Source of the DNA: JACMMS01 sp043772865 | GTDB lineage: Bacteria; Pseudomonadota; Gammaproteobacteria; Burkholderiales; Methylophilaceae | Direction: 5' to 3' | NCBI GenBank assembly: GCA_043772865.1 | Contig: JAYVFU010000242.1 | Coordinates: forward strand, 1-25,971 | Length of the DNA: 25,971 bases | In this document: positions 16,598 to 23,968 of the stretch, in pieces | Layout: each line of letters starts with the position of its first letter | Position numbering within the stretch: position 1 is the stretch's first letter | Program-made: the position numbers and the translations under genes | Notes under the pieces: model-generated | Database searches by the model: none | The model's input: the letters and a program-made list of their open reading frames with translations, nothing else | Told to the model about the DNA's origin: nothing

Positions 16598-16915
16598 ATG
16601 GCAATTAACTGTCCGTCATGTAGTAAGCGCATTAGCCCGCTAAAGGTTAAACCCTACTTTGCATGCGCAATATGCCAAACAGAACTTGAGGGCAAAATTA
16701 TTGCACCTTCACTCATTGCATTTGCGGTTGCTTCGCTCATTGATTGGTTAATGGTCGATAGTATTTATGCATATGCGGGATCTGATTGGTGGCCAGGTTT
16801 TGCACTACGTATGCTTATTAATACTGTTATTTACTTTTTCATAAACACGGGGTTATTAATGGTGATGGGAAAGGTAGTAGCGGCTGAAGAAAATACTGCT
16901 GAAAATGCAGATTAA
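16598..16915 (+). CDS. Small zinc-ribbon membrane protein, unknown function
   Basis: This 105-residue protein starts with a probable zinc ribbon made of C5-x2-C8 (CPSC) and a second CxxC about 17 residues on (CAIC). Two hydrophobic helices follow, roughly residues 35-55 and 68-92. No family name could be given. The start at 16598 is preferred because it opens with MAINCPSC, 13 bases after the upstream stop. The frame is open back to 16475 but that part overlaps the preceding gene. It is the last gene of the TlpA-hemJ operon, and the terminator at 16946-16978 follows. Confidence 0.7.
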   Translation: MAINCPSCSKRISPLKVKPYFACAICQTELEGKIIAPSLIAFAVASLIDWLMVDSIYAYAGSDWWPGFALRMLINTVIYFFINTGLLMVMGKVVAAEENTAENAD

Positions 16916-16945
16916 TTTGCATCAATATTTAATGATGAAAACAAT

Positions 16946-16978
16946 AAAAAAGCTGACTTTAAGTCAGCTTTTTTATTT
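16946..16978. terminator. Bidirectional rho-independent terminator
   Basis: A palindrome centred on 16960 (AAGCTGACTT-T-AAGTCAGCTT) has flanking A and T runs, so it gives a stem followed by a U-tract on either strand. It sits between the converging zinc-ribbon gene (stop at 16915) and SRPBCC gene (stop at 17003), as expected for a shared terminator. Confidence 0.9.
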
Positions 16979-17002
16979 AGTAAAACAATTTATTGATGAA
17001 TA

Positions 17003-17530
17003 TTATTTAGCTTCTAATATTTTTTTAAGATTTGCCAAACCACCATCAAACACGCCGCTAATGGTATCTTTTGCTGCTTTGTCATCTTGACCAGCCGCTG
17101 GTGTAGCAGATGGATCTTTACGTTTGAAATTAGCTGACCAAGTCGCGATTGATTTGTTTTTACCAGCTGATTTAATGCTAATGACCGCTTTATAGTCACT
17201 TACAGGTAAAACACCACCCGTAATGATATATGTCATGGTTTTTTTCTTAGCATCATAAGCAGTCAGTGTTTCGTTTATTTTGCCGCCATCTTGTAATGTT
17301 AACTCACGTTTTGCACCAACTTCGTTGTCTTTACCTTCAACAATATTTGTTTTAGCAACAGCAGGATGCCATGCACCTAAATCACCGAAGTTAGCGACTT
17401 TTTCCCAAACTGTATCCGCAGAGGCATTAATTTTTACTGATTTATTAACATGAATTACACCTTCATGGGCTTGCACTTGACTTGTAAAACCTAAAATAGC
17501 GACTGATAAAATAGCAAATAATTGTTTCAT
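17003..17530 (-). CDS. Periplasmic SRPBCC family protein (MxaD-like)
   Basis: This 175-residue exported protein has a signal peptide at about residues 1-21 ending VQA. A START/polyketide-cyclase-like SRPBCC fold follows, with VWEKVANFGDLGAWHPAV near residues 41-58. This resembles MxaD, the periplasmic protein of methanol-oxidation clusters, and other secreted SRPBCC proteins that bind small hydrophobic molecules. AGGAG precedes the start at proper spacing. It is divergent from a TetR regulator gene with two operator-like palindromes between them, so it is a probable regulatory target. A role with methanol dehydrogenase is only a possibility; no mxa or xox gene is in the window. Confidence 0.82.
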   Translation of the reverse strand: MKQLFAILSVAILGFTSQVQAHEGVIHVNKSVKINASADTVWEKVANFGDLGAWHPAVAKTNIVEGKDNEVGAKRELTLQDGGKINETLTAYDAKKKTMTYIITGGVLPVSDYKAVISIKSAGKNKSIATWSANFKRKDPSATPAAGQDDKAAKDTISGVFDGGLANLKKILEAK

Positions 17531-17604
17531 TTATTTCTCCTAAAGTTGTTTAACTTAAACATTAAAATTAACATATTAAAAATACTTAATATATTTTTAA
17601 AAAT

Positions 17605-17618
17605 ATACTGGGCTGTAT
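17605..17618. promoter_or_regulatory. Candidate TetR operator 1
   Basis: ATACTGGGCTGTAT is an imperfect palindrome differing at only two of 14 positions from the operator candidate at 17726-17739. It is about 75 bases upstream of the SRPBCC start codon on the minus strand. A perfect 16-base palindrome, ATATTTTTAAAAATAT (17591-17606), abuts it. Binding by the adjacent TetR protein is inferred. Confidence 0.55.
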
Positions 17619-17723
17619 TGCATACTATAAGGTAGTCCTCCTTAATAGAAGTTCAATTTAAGACATTAAACTCAATAATTAAGGTAAATAACAACAAAGT
17701 ATTAATCGTTATATTACACATAA

Positions 17724-17741
17724 ATATACAGGTCTGTATAT
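17724..17741. promoter_or_regulatory. Candidate TetR operator 2
   Basis: ATATACAG-GT-CTGTATAT is a perfect 8-2-8 palindrome starting 70 bases before the tetR ATG. ATACAG-N2-CTGTAT is the kind of operator bound by many TetR proteins. Its near copy at 17605 lies on the side of the divergent SRPBCC gene. Autoregulation is therefore likely. Confidence 0.65.
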
Positions 17742-17793
17742 ATTTTTTTATAAAAAACACTTCATTTTTTCTAACATGATGGTATGATTATTT

Positions 17794-18354
17794 ATGTCAT
17801 TACTTAAAGATAAAATTTTATCTGTTGCCACGGACTTGTTTCAAACAAGAGGTATCAACTCAACTGGGGTTGACACGATTGTTGCTGTAGCTGGCACTAC
17901 CAAAATGACGCTATATAAATATTTTAATAGCAAAGAAAATTTAATTTTAGAAGTACTCAATAAAGGCCACCAAGACTTTCAAAGCTGGCTTAATGACAAA
18001 CTGACAAGTTCTAGCAAAAAACCTTCCGAAAAGTTACAAAAATTATTTGAATTTATTGAAGAGTGGGTAACTGCACCCGAGTTTCGTGGCATTGCTTTTA
18101 TTAAAGCATCTGCTGAGTTTCCTAACGAAGAAAACGCAATTCACAAACTGTCGTCAGACCAGTCACGTGAGTTCAAACTTTATATTCACGATTTAGCCAC
18201 ACAAGCGGGTATAAAAGATGCTGAAGGCTTATCGTTGCAATTATCTATGTTATTTGAAGGTGCAGTGCAAGCTGAGCAAATGAAGCGCGGTTCTGGTGCC
18301 ATTAAATATGCAAAAAAAGCAGCAAAAATCTTAATAGATGGCGCACTAAAATAG
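17794..18354 (+). CDS. TetR/AcrR family transcriptional regulator
   Basis: This 186-residue regulator has the canonical N-terminal TetR helix-turn-helix: ILSVATDLFQTRGINSTGVDTIV, then AGTTKMTLYKYFNSKENLI at about residues 31-49. The rest is an all-helical effector-binding domain with FEFIEEWVTAPEFRG near 76-90. Proteins with this C-terminal pattern usually repress a neighbouring gene and are released by a small molecule. The divergent SRPBCC gene is the clear candidate target, and two palindromic sites lie between the genes. The ligand is unknown. No strong ribosome-binding site precedes the ATG. Confidence 0.93.
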   Translation: MSLLKDKILSVATDLFQTRGINSTGVDTIVAVAGTTKMTLYKYFNSKENLILEVLNKGHQDFQSWLNDKLTSSSKKPSEKLQKLFEFIEEWVTAPEFRGIAFIKASAEFPNEENAIHKLSSDQSREFKLYIHDLATQAGIKDAEGLSLQLSMLFEGAVQAEQMKRGSGAIKYAKKAAKILIDGALK

Positions 18355-18504
18355 TCTATTAAAATCATAGCCTGTCAAAATATGGCGCACTATCAAAAGT
18401 AATATCTCAAAATTTCATTCGTTTTAAAGCTTTATTACTTGCTTGATAATCCCACCATTAGCATAATGCTGTTTTAATTCATTCATGCTCCAATCATCAA
18501 ATCC

Positions 18505-19467
18505 ATGCATACACTTATTTGCGGCTCTATGGCTTTTGACACCATTATGGTGTTTCAAGACCAATTCAAAAATCATATTTTACCTGATCAAATTCATAAA
18601 TTAAGCGTCGCTTTTTATGTACCAGAAATGCGCCGCGAATTTGGTGGGACTGCAGGGAACATTGCTTATAACTTGCAACTACTCGAAGGTAAGCCACTCA
18701 TTATGGCAACGGTTGGCGAAGACTTCTCTAGCTATACAACATGGCTAAATAACAACAAGCTCAATACAGCCCATATTAAAACTATCTCTAACAGCTTTAC
18801 CGCTCAAGCATTTATTACCACTGATTTAGATGACAACCAAATTACTGCATTCCACCCAGGTGCCATGATTGAATCTCATCAAAATAGTGTAAAAGATACA
18901 AAAGATGTTTCACTAGCCGTGATCGCACCTGATGGACGTGAAGGCATGTTTTTACATGCACAAGAGTGCTATGAAGCTGGTATTCCATTTTTGTTTGATC
19001 CAGGCCAAGGCCTGCCGATGTTCAATGGTAAAGAACTTTTACAGTTTATTGAGATGGCTACTTATTTAGCGGTTAATGATTACGAAGCGCAAGTACTGCA
19101 AGATAAAACAGGTTTAACTCTGGATGAATTAGCAAAAAAAGTGAGCGCTTTAATTGTGACACTTGGCGCCAATGGCTCGCATATTTATGCAGAGGGTCAA
19201 CGTTTTGACGTGCCATGCGTTAAAGCGCATGATTTGGTTGACCCTACTGGTTGCGGAGATGCTTATCGTGCTGGGTTGCTATATGGCATTGCAAGCGGCT
19301 GGGATTGGCAAACTTGTGGTCGTTTAGCCTCTACAATGGGCGCGATTAAAATTGCCAGCCGTGGCGGGCAAAATCACAAACCAACTAGGGCTGAAATTGA
19401 GTATATTTACAGTCAAGCATTGGTTAATGAAGTGGCAACAGCTGAGAAATTAACCAATACAAACTAA
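18505..19467 (+). CDS. PfkB-family carbohydrate/nucleoside kinase (adenosine-kinase-like)
   Basis: This 320-residue ribokinase-fold kinase has the N-terminal glycine motif FGGTAGNIAYNL at about 46-57 and the C-terminal signature DLVDPTGCGDAYRAGLLYG at about 243-261, with catalytic base D252. The ATP-side loop VTLGANGSHIY is near 218-228. The family phosphorylates sugars or nucleosides; overall similarity is nearest to the adenosine-kinase-like branch, but the substrate cannot be fixed by eye. The ATG at 18505 begins the expected first beta strand (HTLICGSMAFDTIM). No good ribosome-binding site is seen. The gene appears monocistronic. Confidence 0.87.
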   Translation: MHTLICGSMAFDTIMVFQDQFKNHILPDQIHKLSVAFYVPEMRREFGGTAGNIAYNLQLLEGKPLIMATVGEDFSSYTTWLNNNKLNTAHIKTISNSFTAQAFITTDLDDNQITAFHPGAMIESHQNSVKDTKDVSLAVIAPDGREGMFLHAQECYEAGIPFLFDPGQGLPMFNGKELLQFIEMATYLAVNDYEAQVLQDKTGLTLDELAKKVSALIVTLGANGSHIYAEGQRFDVPCVKAHDLVDPTGCGDAYRAGLLYGIASGWDWQTCGRLASTMGAIKIASRGGQNHKPTRAEIEYIYSQALVNEVATAEKLTNTN

Positions 19468-19576
19468 GAAATAAAGTGTGTGTAAAGCTTTGTAAAGTAA
19501 GCCATCCAATCACTAGGCTGTTACGTATAATTTTAGGATATTAAAAATATATAAAATTTAGTTAAGGAGTTTTCAA

Positions 19577-20044
19577 ATGCACATAAATAAAACATCAGTT
19601 GTTAAAGTATTAATAGCCGCTTCATTGGCAACTATCATTGCAGGTTGTGCCAGCTCAAATTCAGGCAGCGTTTATAGTCGTGAAGATGCACGCAAGGTGC
19701 AAACAGTTAAAACAGGGGTAGTAGAAAGCGTACGTACCGTCAAACTTGAAGGTACAAAAAGCCCAGTGGGCACAATAGCGGGTGTTGCAGTGGGTGGTAT
19801 CGCTGGAAGCTCCATAGGTGGTGGTAGAGGCAGCGGAATTGCCGCTGTTATTGGCGCGGTAGTTGGTGGGCTTGCTGGCTCTGCTGCAGAAGAAGGCATA
19901 ACCCGTAAAGATGGCATTGAAATTACAGTCAAAATAGACGGTGGCGCTTTGGTGGCGATTGTACAAGAAGCAGATGAAGTGTTTCACGCGGGTGATAAAG
20001 TTCGTTTAATTGAACGTGGAAGTACCACACGCGTTAGTCATTAA
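19577..20044 (+). CDS. Glycine-zipper outer-membrane lipoprotein (SlyB/Pcp-like)
   Basis: This 155-residue lipoprotein has a signal peptide and lipobox IAGC with the lipidated cysteine C24. A glycine-zipper membrane segment follows at about residues 64-105 (GTIAGVAVGGIAGSSIGGG and VIGAVVGGLAGSAAEEG). A small beta domain ends the protein. SlyB/Pcp-type proteins sit in the outer membrane and support envelope integrity. AAGGAG lies seven bases before the ATG. A strong terminator follows. It seems to be a single-gene unit. Confidence 0.88.
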   Translation: MHINKTSVVKVLIAASLATIIAGCASSNSGSVYSREDARKVQTVKTGVVESVRTVKLEGTKSPVGTIAGVAVGGIAGSSIGGGRGSGIAAVIGAVVGGLAGSAAEEGITRKDGIEITVKIDGGALVAIVQEADEVFHAGDKVRLIERGSTTRVSH

Positions 20045-20069
20045 CACATTTTAGTTTTAGCCAATTTAT

Positions 20070-20103
20070 AAAAGCCGCGAGTTGCAATGCTGGCGGCTTT
20101 TTA
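20070..20103 (+). terminator. Rho-independent terminator
   Basis: A stem of AAAAGCCGC (20070-20078) pairs with GCGGCTTTT (20093-20101) around a 14-base loop and runs into a short T-tract, 25 bases after the glycine-zipper lipoprotein stop. Confidence 0.85.
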
Positions 20104-20121
20104 ATTTTTCAACCTAAATCG

Positions 20122-20161
20122 TCGTCATGATTTTGTCATTTTACTGACATCAATCCTTCAT
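20122..20161 (+). promoter_or_regulatory. Tandem Pho-box-like array upstream of olsB
   Basis: Four 7-base units recur every 11 bases, starting at 20122, 20133, 20144 and 20155: TCGTCAT, TTGTCAT, CTGACAT and CCTTCAT, each followed by an AT-rich 4-base spacer. The PhoB consensus is two CTGTCAT units 11 bases apart. The central pair (TTGTCAT-TTTA-CTGACAT) matches 12 of 14 unit positions and the outer units 5 of 7. A TAAAGT at 20172-20177 could be the -10. Ornithine-lipid synthesis is known to be PhoB-induced in several bacteria, so the location makes sense. Confidence 0.65.
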
Positions 20162-20217
20162 TAAATTCGCATAAAGTCTTTTTATCTGATTTATGTACAT
20201 GATAAGGATCGTCAACT

Positions 20218-20997
20218 ATGATCAATAACACATTAGAAAAACGTATTAATGCTAAAGAAGAGTTAGCACAGGACTTACCCCGTGTAAAAAAAAGTTTAAG
20301 CGTGAGCTTAGCACGCAGCAGTTCTGAAATTGCCGAAGCGCAGCGTTTGCGTTTTAAAGTGTTTTCAGAAGAAATGGGCGTAAGTCTTGCTGATAATAAT
20401 GGGTTAGATATTGATGGATTTGACGAATTTTGTGATCACTTATTAGTGCGTGATGTCGATACGCAACAAGTAATAGGTACATATCGTATATTAAATCCAC
20501 AAATGGCTAATCAAGCTGGTGGATATTACTCAGCAGGCGAATTTGATATCAGCCGTTTACAACACTTACTCAGCAGCACCGTTGAAGTTGGACGCGCTTG
20601 TGTTCATCAAGATTACCGAAATGGCGGTACCATCAATCTGCTTTGGGCTGGGCTTGCCAAATACATGTTGACGCATAATTATGAATATATGATAGGTTGC
20701 GGTAGCGTGCCCATGGCAGATGGTGGTCATGCTGCGACTAGCTTATATAATACACTTAAGGAAGCGTATTTATCTCCTTCCGAATATCGCGTGTTTGCGC
20801 ATAACCCATTACCTATTGAATCGCTTAAACAAGACATAGCCATGCCTTGCCCACCACTCATTAAAGGCTATTTACGCCTAGGTGCTTACATTTGCGGCGC
20901 ACCAGCTTGGGATGCTGATTTTAACACTGCAGATTTATTCATTCTATTGCCTTTATCACGCATTAATCCAAGATACGCAGCACACTTTTTGAAATAG
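20218..20997 (+). CDS. olsB: OlsB-like ornithine N-acyltransferase (GNAT fold)
   Basis: This 259-residue protein of the OlsB/hemolysin-like GNAT family transfers a 3-hydroxyacyl chain from acyl carrier protein to the alpha-amino group of ornithine, giving lyso-ornithine lipid. Recognisable parts are AQRLRFKVFSEEMG at 41-54, FCDHLLVRD at 71-79, GTYRIL at 87-92 and EVGRACVHQDYRNGG at 123-137. AAGGA precedes the ATG. The next gene is an acyltransferase that would complete the lipid, and Pho-box-like repeats lie upstream. An alternative is a different acyl-homoserine-synthase-like GNAT role, but the neighbour supports ornithine lipid. Confidence 0.83.
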   Translation: MINNTLEKRINAKEELAQDLPRVKKSLSVSLARSSSEIAEAQRLRFKVFSEEMGVSLADNNGLDIDGFDEFCDHLLVRDVDTQQVIGTYRILNPQMANQAGGYYSAGEFDISRLQHLLSSTVEVGRACVHQDYRNGGTINLLWAGLAKYMLTHNYEYMIGCGSVPMADGGHAATSLYNTLKEAYLSPSEYRVFAHNPLPIESLKQDIAMPCPPLIKGYLRLGAYICGAPAWDADFNTADLFILLPLSRINPRYAAHFLK

Positions 20998-21027
20998 CTA
21001 AAATAGCTGTAGTTAGATGTAGCGTTT

Positions 21028-21058
21028 AAAAAGCACCTGAACATTAGGTGCTTTTTTT
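21028..21058 (+). terminator. Rho-independent terminator between olsB and olsA
   Basis: AAAAAGCACCT (21028-21038) pairs with AGGTGCTTTTT (21046-21056) around a 7-base loop, followed by more T. It is 31 bases after the olsB stop, so olsA should be transcribed at least partly from its own promoter or by read-through. Confidence 0.88.
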
Positions 21059-21118
21059 CGTTTTTCGTAAGGTTTCGTGGTAAGTTATATTTAATTTCAA
21101 TCAGCAACTTATAAGCAC

Positions 21119-21877
21119 ATGCCAGTCAAAAAAACCAATCAAATTACGCGCATTTATCGTATTTTTTTAGTGATATTTCACACTTTAACGGGCTTTATTA
21201 TTGCTGGATTATTTTTACCAATTGCCACAAAATCGTTGAGAAACGTTTTAATCAGTTGGTGGTGCAAAAAATTAATCGGCGCATTTAATATTAAAGTCAT
21301 CGTCACTGGTGATGTCCCTCCTGGCAATCTAACCCACGCGATGATCATTGCTAACCATGTTTCATGGGCAGATATTCATGTGCTGAACAGCATAATCCCG
21401 TTACGTTATATTGCTAAGGCTGACATTAAAAATTGGCCTGTATTCGGATTTTTTGCAAAGCAAGTCAACACCTTATTTATAGATCGCGCTAAAAAACAAG
21501 ACGCTATGCGTATTGTAGATATAACAACAGAATGCCTATTAGCTGGCGACCGCTTATGTCTATTTCCAGAAGGCACGACCACAGATGGCACCAGTGTACT
21601 ACCTTTTAAAAGTAGTTTAATTGAAGCAGCAATCCGTGCCGAGGTGCCAATTTATCCAGTGGCTATTCATTATGCTATGCCCGATGGTAGTGCCAATACC
21701 GCGATGGCCTATGCAGGCGATACCACATTAAAAGAGTCAATGCAAAACACATTGGCGGTACAAAAACCTGTAGTTAACGTGCACTTTTTAGCGCCTATTA
21801 TGACTAAAAATCAAGATCGTAGAGCACTGGCTTTATTGACGCATGATCTCATTACAAAACAACTACAACTGAAATGA
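21119..21877 (+). CDS. olsA: OlsA-like 1-acyl-glycerol/lyso-ornithine-lipid acyltransferase
   Basis: This 252-residue PlsC-family O-acyltransferase has an N-terminal hydrophobic helix at about residues 14-34. The catalytic H-x4-D motif is NHVSWAD with H80 and D85. The substrate motif is FPEGTTTDG with E151. OlsA acylates the hydroxyl of lyso-ornithine lipid to finish ornithine lipid, and placement after olsB favours this over a plain lysophosphatidate acyltransferase, which remains possible. The 3' end overlaps the minus-strand apaH by 15 bases. Confidence 0.85.
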   Translation: MPVKKTNQITRIYRIFLVIFHTLTGFIIAGLFLPIATKSLRNVLISWWCKKLIGAFNIKVIVTGDVPPGNLTHAMIIANHVSWADIHVLNSIIPLRYIAKADIKNWPVFGFFAKQVNTLFIDRAKKQDAMRIVDITTECLLAGDRLCLFPEGTTTDGTSVLPFKSSLIEAAIRAEVPIYPVAIHYAMPDGSANTAMAYAGDTTLKESMQNTLAVQKPVVNVHFLAPIMTKNQDRRALALLTHDLITKQLQLK

Positions 21878-22714
21878 TTTTTTAACTGGTGTGTCTCGCG
21901 CATCACTTGCTACTTGAGTCACCACTTTAGTTTCCAAGCAAAATGCGGTCAATTGCCCACCCCATAAACATCCTGTATCTAAAGCAACTACATTGACTTT
22001 TTCCATGACTGGTGATGGCTGTGTTGCCAGCGCAGACCAGTGGCCAAATATAATAGGTGTATTTTTACTTTGCCTAGTTTTCACTTTAAACCACGGCATC
22101 AAACCGTCAGGAATTTCTGCCAATTCCCCTTTAAAAGCAAATTCCATCACGCCATTTTCATCACAAATACGCAATCTCGTCATGGCATTAGTAATCACAC
22201 GTAAACGATTAAAACCAAGTAATTCATCATGCCATTGATTAGGTAAATTACCGTACATATTGGCTAAAAAATCACGATAATGATCACTACGTAAGGCAAC
22301 CTCAACTTCTGCACTCAGTGCAAATGCCTGTGCGATTGTCCATTGCGGTAACAATCCAGCATGCACCATGGCGTAGCCATGTTCTACATGCATCAGGGAT
22401 TGATGACGTAACCAATACAACAAATCTGCACAATCTGGAGCAGCTAACAGCGTATCTAACGTATCACTTCTATGTGGTTGCACAAAGCCTTCGGTAACGA
22501 CCAAAGTATGTAAATCATGATTACCGAGTACCGCAGTTACAACATGTTGATGCGCATAGCACCAACGCAAGACTTCCAACGAACCGTTTCCACGATTAAC
22601 TAAGTCGCCTACCAGCCATAAGCGATCGTGCTCGAGGCTAAAGTTTAACCGTGTTAATAGCGCGGTAAACGCGTAATAACAGCCTTGAATATCGCCAATT
22701 GCGTAAGTTGCCAT
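21863..22714 (-). CDS. apaH: ApaH, symmetrical bis(5'-nucleosyl)-tetraphosphatase
   Basis: ApaH hydrolyses Ap4A to two ADP and can remove Np4-type caps from RNA. The 283-residue protein has the metallophosphatase motifs in order: GDIQG (7-11), GDLVNRG (36-42), GNHD (64-67), HAG near 117 and a later GHWSAL. These supply the two-metal ligands. The start at 22714 opens with the standard ATYAIGDIQGC. No ribosome-binding site is seen. It is convergent with olsA, overlapping by 15 bases. Confidence 0.95.
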   Translation of the reverse strand: MATYAIGDIQGCYYAFTALLTRLNFSLEHDRLWLVGDLVNRGNGSLEVLRWCYAHQHVVTAVLGNHDLHTLVVTEGFVQPHRSDTLDTLLAAPDCADLLYWLRHQSLMHVEHGYAMVHAGLLPQWTIAQAFALSAEVEVALRSDHYRDFLANMYGNLPNQWHDELLGFNRLRVITNAMTRLRICDENGVMEFAFKGELAEIPDGLMPWFKVKTRQSKNTPIIFGHWSALATQPSPVMEKVNVVALDTGCLWGGQLTAFCLETKVVTQVASDARDTPVKKSFQL

Positions 22715-22735
22715 GGAGGTGAGTATAAGTGAAAG

Positions 22736-22781
22736 CGCCTTGCTTGGCTTTAATCACTAAGATTTAAAGTCAAGCAAGGCG
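22736..22781 (-). terminator. Hairpin after the di-heme cytochrome gene
   Basis: An 18-base inverted repeat with one mismatch (22736-22753 against 22764-22781, CGCCTTGCTTGGCTTTAA type) and a 10-base loop lies between the cytochrome stop and the apaH start. Read on the minus strand, only a short CTTT follows, so termination may be weak. It could be a processing hairpin instead. Confidence 0.55.
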
Positions 22782-22807
22782 TCTGATTTAACACTAAATG
22801 ACTTTAG

Positions 22808-23791
22808 TTATTTTGCTTTAAAACTGGCGCCCGCTTCGTTAGCCATGTATGCAACTGCACGACCTACTTCTTCATCTGATAAACCTGGGTTACCGCCTTT
22901 TGCTGGCATCATGCGGATACCATGAATCGCATGATCAACTAACGTATCATAACCTTGTGCAATGCGTGGCGCCCATTGATCTTTATCACCAAATTTTGGT
23001 GCACCCATTAATGCTGCACTATGACACATTGCGCACACACTTTTATAAACTTGTTCGCCAGATTTACCTGCTGAGGCTACTTTTACAGGTTCCTCTTTTT
23101 TAACTGCCTCTTCTTTTGATTGCTCAGATTTTTCAACGACTTGTGGTGCTGTAGCAGCCACTTGGTCTACAAAGCCATCCGCATTTTTTGTCGTAGGTGC
23201 GGCCACTTTTGCAAGTTTTTCCGCTGTAGGTTTAGTAGCAGTTGGCTGGGCTGGGGGAGCAGCAGTAACTTCGGAAACAACTGGTGCTGCAGCACCAGCG
23301 GCTGGCGCTTTAAAATTAGCACCCGATTGGTTAGCCATATAAGCAACTGCATTTGCAATTTCGCCATCTGTTAAATCTGGATTACCACCTTTAGCCGGCA
23401 TCATACGGACACCATGAATCGCGTGGCTCACCAGTGTTTCGTAGCCCTGCGCAATACGTGGGCCCCATTGTCCTTTATCACCAATTTTTGGTGAGCCCAT
23501 TAATCCAGCAGCATGGCAGGCTGAACAGACTGCTTTAACAACTTCTTCACCGCCTTTATCAACATGCGCACCAACGGGTGCAGCAGCCACTTCTACAACA
23601 GCCACAGGCTTGATATTCTCTTCCACTTTAGCAGCTAATGCCTCAGGCGCCACCGTTACAGTCTCACTTTCTGGATGTAAACTTTTTGCCAATAAAGCAA
23701 TGATGAGGGTAAAGCCTAAAATACTTCCTGGAATCGCAATCATTAATTGCCAAAAGGTAGAACCCTTGTAGTTTTTATCGTCGTTACTCAT
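22808..23791 (-). CDS. Membrane-anchored di-heme cytochrome c (cytochrome c5-like, duplicated)
   Basis: This 327-residue protein carries two cytochrome c5-like domains. An N-terminal membrane helix at about residues 14-34 tethers it. Haem motif 1 is C89-S-A-C92-H93 and haem motif 2 is C253-A-M-C256-H257. Each domain repeats GxPKxGDKxQWxPRIAQGYxTLVxHAIHGxRMMPAKGGNP, and the MMPAKGG methionine is the likely axial ligand. The two domains are joined by about 75 residues rich in Ala, Pro, Val, Lys and Glu. It probably shuttles electrons between membrane donors and periplasmic acceptors. The near identity of the two domains points to internal duplication. Confidence 0.9.
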   Translation of the reverse strand: MSNDDKNYKGSTFWQLMIAIPGSILGFTLIIALLAKSLHPESETVTVAPEALAAKVEENIKPVAVVEVAAAPVGAHVDKGGEEVVKAVCSACHAAGLMGSPKIGDKGQWGPRIAQGYETLVSHAIHGVRMMPAKGGNPDLTDGEIANAVAYMANQSGANFKAPAAGAAAPVVSEVTAAPPAQPTATKPTAEKLAKVAAPTTKNADGFVDQVAATAPQVVEKSEQSKEEAVKKEEPVKVASAGKSGEQVYKSVCAMCHSAALMGAPKFGDKDQWAPRIAQGYDTLVDHAIHGIRMMPAKGGNPGLSDEEVGRAVAYMANEAGASFKAK

Positions 23792-23858
23792 CGCCGTTAA
23801 TTTCCATCAATACGTTAAAAACCAAAATTATACCTAATAGTTAATGTTTCGTACTGAA

Positions 23859-23908
23859 AAGCGCATAAAAATGCCTATATTTTGTGCATATAGAATTTTT
23901 ATGCGCTT
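23859..23908. repeat. Long perfect-arm hairpin in the cytochrome/tRNA spacer
   Basis: The arms AAGCGCATAAAAAT (23859-23872) and ATTTTTATGCGCTT (23895-23908) are perfect 14-base complements, with an inner CTATAT/ATATAG stem and a 7-base loop. It lies 68 bases upstream of the cytochrome start on the minus strand and 60 bases before the tRNA. No T-tract follows on the plus strand. It could be an operator, a 5' leader structure or a small repeat element. Confidence 0.7.
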
Positions 23909-23949
23909 GTTTAATCAAGTAAATATCATGAACTGACCATGCCGTTTGT

Positions 23950-23955
23950 TATAAT
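23950..23955 (+). promoter_or_regulatory. -10 box of the tRNA-Arg promoter
   Basis: A perfect TATAAT lies 13 bases before the tRNA 5' end, so initiation would fall just ahead of it. The -35 is not clear; ATGAAC at 23928-23933 has 16-base spacing but matches TTGACA poorly. Confidence 0.6.
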
Positions 23956-23968
23956 GATCAATAATGAA

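Noticed and set aside
19661..19987. Minus-strand frames opposite the glycine-zipper lipoprotein
   Set aside because: Low-complexity Pro/Ala/Thr-rich shadows of a glycine-rich gene.
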